From: Lithospermum erythrorhizon
Lineage: Eukaryota > Streptophyta > Magnoliopsida > Boraginales > Boraginaceae
Direction: 5' to 3'
Length of the DNA: 64,000 bases
Assembly: GCA_019722365.1 (NCBI GenBank)
Contig: JADFUC010002313.1
Coordinates: forward strand, 372,001-436,000
Part shown: positions 60,017 to 64,000 of the stretch, one piece after another
How the letters are laid out: every line of letters starts with the position of its first letter
How positions within the stretch are numbered: the first letter of the stretch is position 1
Notes under the pieces: generated by a model
What the model was told of the DNA's origin: nothing
What the model saw: only the letters and a program-made list of their open reading frames with translations
The model's database searches: none
Translations under genes and position numbers: made by a program

Positions 60017-63000
60017 ATGAAACCTCGCCACCTCACCCTCCGCTTCTCCGTCTTCTTCCTCCTCCTCCTTTCGGTAAAATCAATTTCATTTCAATTTTTT
60101 ATTTTTTTATATTTGATTATTTTCAGCAATTTAATTATCAAATTTATATAATTCAGCTCATTTTGATCAATTATTTATGTATCGATCATCAATTGATTTA
60201 TATACGTTTCGCAATAAATTATATTGAACTAAGAAATGCGTATTCGATTTTTTGAATTTTAGTGTATTTAGAAAGGCTTTTGATATTAATCTATATGTTT
60301 TGTAATTCATTTTTAAATTGAACTACGAAATTCGTATTCGACTTTTGAATTTTAGTGTATTTAGGCGCTCAAAGGCTTGGTGTTTGCGAGTACTAGTGTA
60401 TTCAGCTGCTCTAATCTAACGAATTCAGCTAATTTTCGATAAAATGTAGATGTGTTGATGATCAGACTGTATCAGTATAAATAGAATTGTAATTCGTATG
60501 AATTAATAATAATGATATATAGATGTTAATTAATTGTTTTTTTTTTCATTGATCAAAGAAATGCATATTCGAGTTTTGAATTTTAGTGTATTTAGCTGCT
60601 AAAACGCTTCGTGTTTGTGAGTACTAGACTACTAGTGTATTCAGCTGCTCTAATCTAAGGAATTCAGCTATTTTTTATAAAATGTTAATGTATTGATGAT
60701 CAGAATCTATAAGTATAAATGGAATTGTAATTCGTAATTAAAAATAATGATATATAGATTTTAATTAATTGTTTTTTTGTTCATCGATCAAAGAAATGCA
60801 TATTGGATGAGATGTGTTCATAATACGCTATTATGCAGTTAATAGGAAGTAGATCAGATGGAGCACCCATCAGAAATAGGAAAGCTGGGAAGTCATCTGT
60901 ATTTTCACTGTTCAATCTTAAAGAGAAGAGTAAATTTTGGAGCGAGTCAGTGTTACGAAACGGTATGTGTCCTTTCACTTATTATATGACACTGTAGTAT
61001 TGCTGGAACCAGAAGATGTTGGAGGGGGATCAATTCACAAATTTCATAATTAAATAGTGCCATTATTCACAAATATAAACCTTAAAGGTGCCAATGTTCT
61101 ATATTAAAAAACTATTGAAATTTTATGGGTAAATATATAATTTTTCTAAAGTTAGCAGTGCCATGGCCCATAACTAAAGGCCTCTGGCTTAGCCACTATG
61201 TCGTGTCTCTAGCATAATAAACAATCAAAATTCTTCGTCAAATGTACAGAGTTTGATGATCTGGAAACATCAAAACCGGAGAAAGAGAATGTTGTGAATT
61301 ACACCAAGGCAGGTACTTGTTTGTCCTTCATCTTTCTGATATGTTATATACGTTTCTCTATGATGTAATTACTTAGTTACCACATATAATTAAAATGGTG
61401 GCATTAGTATAATGGCTACAGTTAGAAACTATCGTGTAACACTCTTTACTCATAAGGTATTTCTTTCGAGATATGTTTAGATCTTGGCCTGAAAATGTGT
61501 GATTCTCAAGCACACTGGGTTCTTTGAGTGTTATTCTTGGAGGAAAAGATAATAGTCTTGTTTTTTTCAATTATTATAATTATTAGTACTACTTTTATTA
61601 TCATTATTAGAATCCGTGTGGAGAAATTCTCAGTTTCTGTTTTTCTTTGTATCTCAGGTAGTATCGGAAATTATCTGAAGCTCTTGGAGGTTGATTCTGT
61701 CTACGTTCCAGTCCCAGTCAATTTCATTTTTATAGGATTTGAAGGAAAGGGAAACAAAAGTACAACCATACTCCCATGATTTATTTTCACTCTTTATTCT
61801 TTAAGTATCTTCAGCTCCATACCATTTACCTATATTATGGTTCTTATCTTCTTCAGACTTTAAATTACTCCCTGAAGAATTGGAGCACTGGTTCACGAAG
61901 ATTGATCATATTTTTGAGCACACAAGGGTTCCACAAATCGGAGAAATTCTCACACCATTTTACAAGATCAATGTAGATCCAGAACAACGACATCATCTTC
62001 CTCTTATAAGTCACGTGAAGTACAAGTAATTTCTTATGCCTGCTTACTTTCCAGTTTGATAAATTCCCAATGTGCATCTGAATAAATTAAAATTATATAC
62101 TGCTGATGATTTAGTTTAATCATTGATGGCCTCTTGCAGTTTTTCTGTCCATGCAATCCAAATGGGTGAAAAAGTTACAAATATTTTCGAGCAAGCTATA
62201 GATGTATTTGGTCGCAAGGATGATGTCTTAAATACCAGGTACATGTCTTACTTTGAATTCTGATCATCTGCTTTTGTTTAGATTAAGAAATATTTATTAA
62301 TATATCTCCCTTTGGGATTTTCATCTCTTTCTTTTTCAAGTGATGAGGGTGTTGGGCTTTGGCAAGTTGACGTTGATATGATGGGTGCTCTCTTCAGCAG
62401 CCTTGTGGAATATTTGCAATTAGAAGATGTGTATAATATCTTCATTTTGAATCCCAAGCGGGATGCAAAAAAGGCTGGATATGGGTATAGGTATGTAGAA
62501 CTACATTATGATCTACATATATGAATTCTGAAATATTAAAGTGGCAACCATCAGTGGTCAGTCTCCTGCAAATTAATTTATTCTACAGTATGGCCCTGCA
62601 GCCCTTCACAAATTCCAAACATAATCAGAAGATATTATGCTTTCACCAAATTATTTTTCCTTTTAGCTTTCACATGCTTTTTGATCATAACTAATTGGTT
62701 TAAGCTCTTGTGCTTTATTCTTTCTGACCTTTTTAGCATTTGGTGTGTGAAGGTATGGAGTGTATCATGTTTGCTTCAATATATATCTTGATTGAATGTG
62801 TGTGTTTTGTCTTGTCCCTTGTACTTTTTTGATGTAATTCCTTATTCTGAAATCAACTCCGTCGAACTTGTAGGAGAGGCTTATCGGAATCCGAGATAAA
62901 GTTCCTTAAGGAGGTATTGTCTTTCCCCTTAATCTTGTTTAAAGTATAGTCATATATCCACAAGAAATTTGTTTTCATCTGTCACTTTATGATTTACTCT

Positions 63001-63956
63001 TTAAACTGCTTTCTTTGTTGCTTCCTTGATTAAATGTACTTCCATGAAGGTTGTCTGCCTTGTGAAATGATTCTTTATCCACCTGGGCTCACATTTTGCA
63101 GAATAAGAACTTGCAATCGAAGATCCACCAATCAGGCAGCAAGGCAGAAGGCATTCTTGGTGAGCAGACCTTGCAATCCCCCCCCTCTCCCTCCCTCTAT
63201 CTGGGAAATATTGGAATTCTTAGTTAAACTTTGTTACTATATATTAATTTTTATGACAGCCCTTGATAAAATCAGAAGACCTTTGTATCAAAAGCATCCG
63301 ATGTCCAAATTTTCCTGGACGGTCACGGAAGACACAGATACGGTCAGTGATACTTTATAGCTTTGTTCCATGATTTGAAAAATCACCACAATCTTGGTGG
63401 TGTTGTGAGATAATCTTACTGTGGAGTTGCATACATTTAGCACCATTTTAATAAGGTAGCCATTTTCTTGTTATAGGTGAATAAGGCAGCCATTTTTCTT
63501 TTAGAGTTGGTAGGTGAGTTCAAGGAAATTTGAACTTATGTAGTCGGTTAAAAAAAATTATCAATGTAAGAGGTTGTAGTGGTACTTGCATACGTCGTGC
63601 CTGTTTGAGTTATTAACAATTTCATTATTATCTACACACCGAGAAATGAGGTCTAAGTGGTTGGTGGTTGTTATGCATCTCCACTCCTCCTTTACTTATA
63701 CTAGTACACTTCTACATCAGAAGTCAAATTTATAAAGTATAACATATTGCTCTGTGTGGTTGGAATCCAACCGTTGGATTGAGGATATTTTAACAAATTA
63801 AGTATTGAAATGACTGAACTGAGGTGATTAACTTAACACAAATTTAATGAATTTCAGGTAGAATGGTACAGTCGAAGTCAAGATGCACTAAATAATGTTG
63901 AGAGGTTATACCATGGAAAAGACACAACTGATCTCATCCAGGGCAAGGTTATCCAG
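60017..63956 (+). CDS. At5g58100-like conserved plant membrane/secreted protein, 5' part
   Basis: Twelve exons join in phase: 60017..60073, 60839..60962, 61250..61312, 61658..61759, 61857..62025, 62140..62238, 62341..62490, 62874..62913, 63102..63159, 63260..63342 and 63858..63956, plus the unseen remainder (11 coding exons within the window, 348 codons). The start encodes a signal peptide: basic MKPRHLTLRF, then SVFFLLLLS. Conserved stretches: SSVFSLFNLKEKSKFW, VDSVYVPVPVNFIFIGFEGKG, LPEELEHWFTKIDHIFEHTR, NFSVHAIQMGEKV, VYNIFILNPKRDAKKAGYGY and MSKFSWTVTEDTDT. These match from memory the large single-copy plant protein At5g58100, reported to be needed for pollen exine formation; its biochemistry is unknown. 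The final exon continues past 63956 with a GT donor, so the gene runs off the window. Confidence 0.82.
60326..60792. repeat. Tandem duplication of ~233 bp in intron 1
   Basis: Copies 60326..60557 and 60558..60792 share GTATTCAGCTGCTCTAATCT, GATGATCAGA and ATGATATATAGAT blocks in the same order. A third partial start occurs at 60793, and an earlier partial unit near 60230. The copies differ by scattered substitutions, so the duplication is not recent. Confidence 0.85.
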
Positions 63957-64000
63957 GTATTTCGATCTCTAAAACAATTGCTTTTCATATGTCACACCTT

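Overview
This is plant nuclear DNA, most likely from a core eudicot. The evidence is AT-rich intergenic sequence, many short exons with GT-AG introns, TA-flanked MITEs, copia and gypsy LTR retrotransposons, and plant-specific genes (APEM9, CYP716, an ECT-type YTH reader, a Raf-like kinase). The species cannot be fixed from the sequence; an affinity to Caryophyllales is only a guess from the gypsy and CYP716 style. Gene models were built by hand from reading-frame continuity across splice sites plus recognition of the families.

Left gene-rich part (1-22.8 kb), in order: the 3' part of a 20S proteasome beta-1 (PBA1) gene on the minus strand with a damaged 5' end; a minus-strand universal-stress-protein/coiled-coil gene that looks like an RLCK that has lost its kinase domain; APEM9 (peroxisomal tether for PEX1-PEX6), complete in six exons on minus; a 700-bp foldback element; RPN13 (proteasome ubiquitin receptor) on plus, with a GC-AG intron and a mutated last donor that creates a stop; prefoldin subunit 1 on plus, with a 7-nt microexon; and an intronless tRNA-Ile(UAU).

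Middle (23-49 kb) is transposon-dominated. A decayed copia element with both LTRs lies on minus (24.06-28.14 kb). A complete three-exon CYP716 P450 follows on minus. About 3.5 kb of gene-free DNA holds a long hairpin. From about 35.5 to 48.85 kb there is a nested arrangement: a gypsy element read on minus (integrase at 48.3-48.7 kb, antisense accessory ORF at 36.2-38.8 kb, ~90-bp tandem repeats at 38.85-39.2 kb) is interrupted by an ~8.8-kb copia element on plus with ~1-kb LTRs.

Right part (49.6-64 kb): a Raf-like MAPKKK on plus with a repeat-filled 5'UTR intron; an ECT-type YTH m6A reader on minus whose last exon carries stops; and the first 12 exons of an At5g58100-like secretory/membrane protein gene running off the right edge.

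The genes are independent housekeeping or regulatory loci, not an operon or a metabolic cluster. No clearly novel system was found. The best leads are splice-level oddities (7-nt microexon, GC donor, GT-to-GA donor), the nested gypsy/copia architecture, several intron-borne tandem repeats, and indel-type lesions that recur in PBA1, the USP gene, the YTH gene and the copia element. Those lesions may be real decay or local consensus errors in the assembly.
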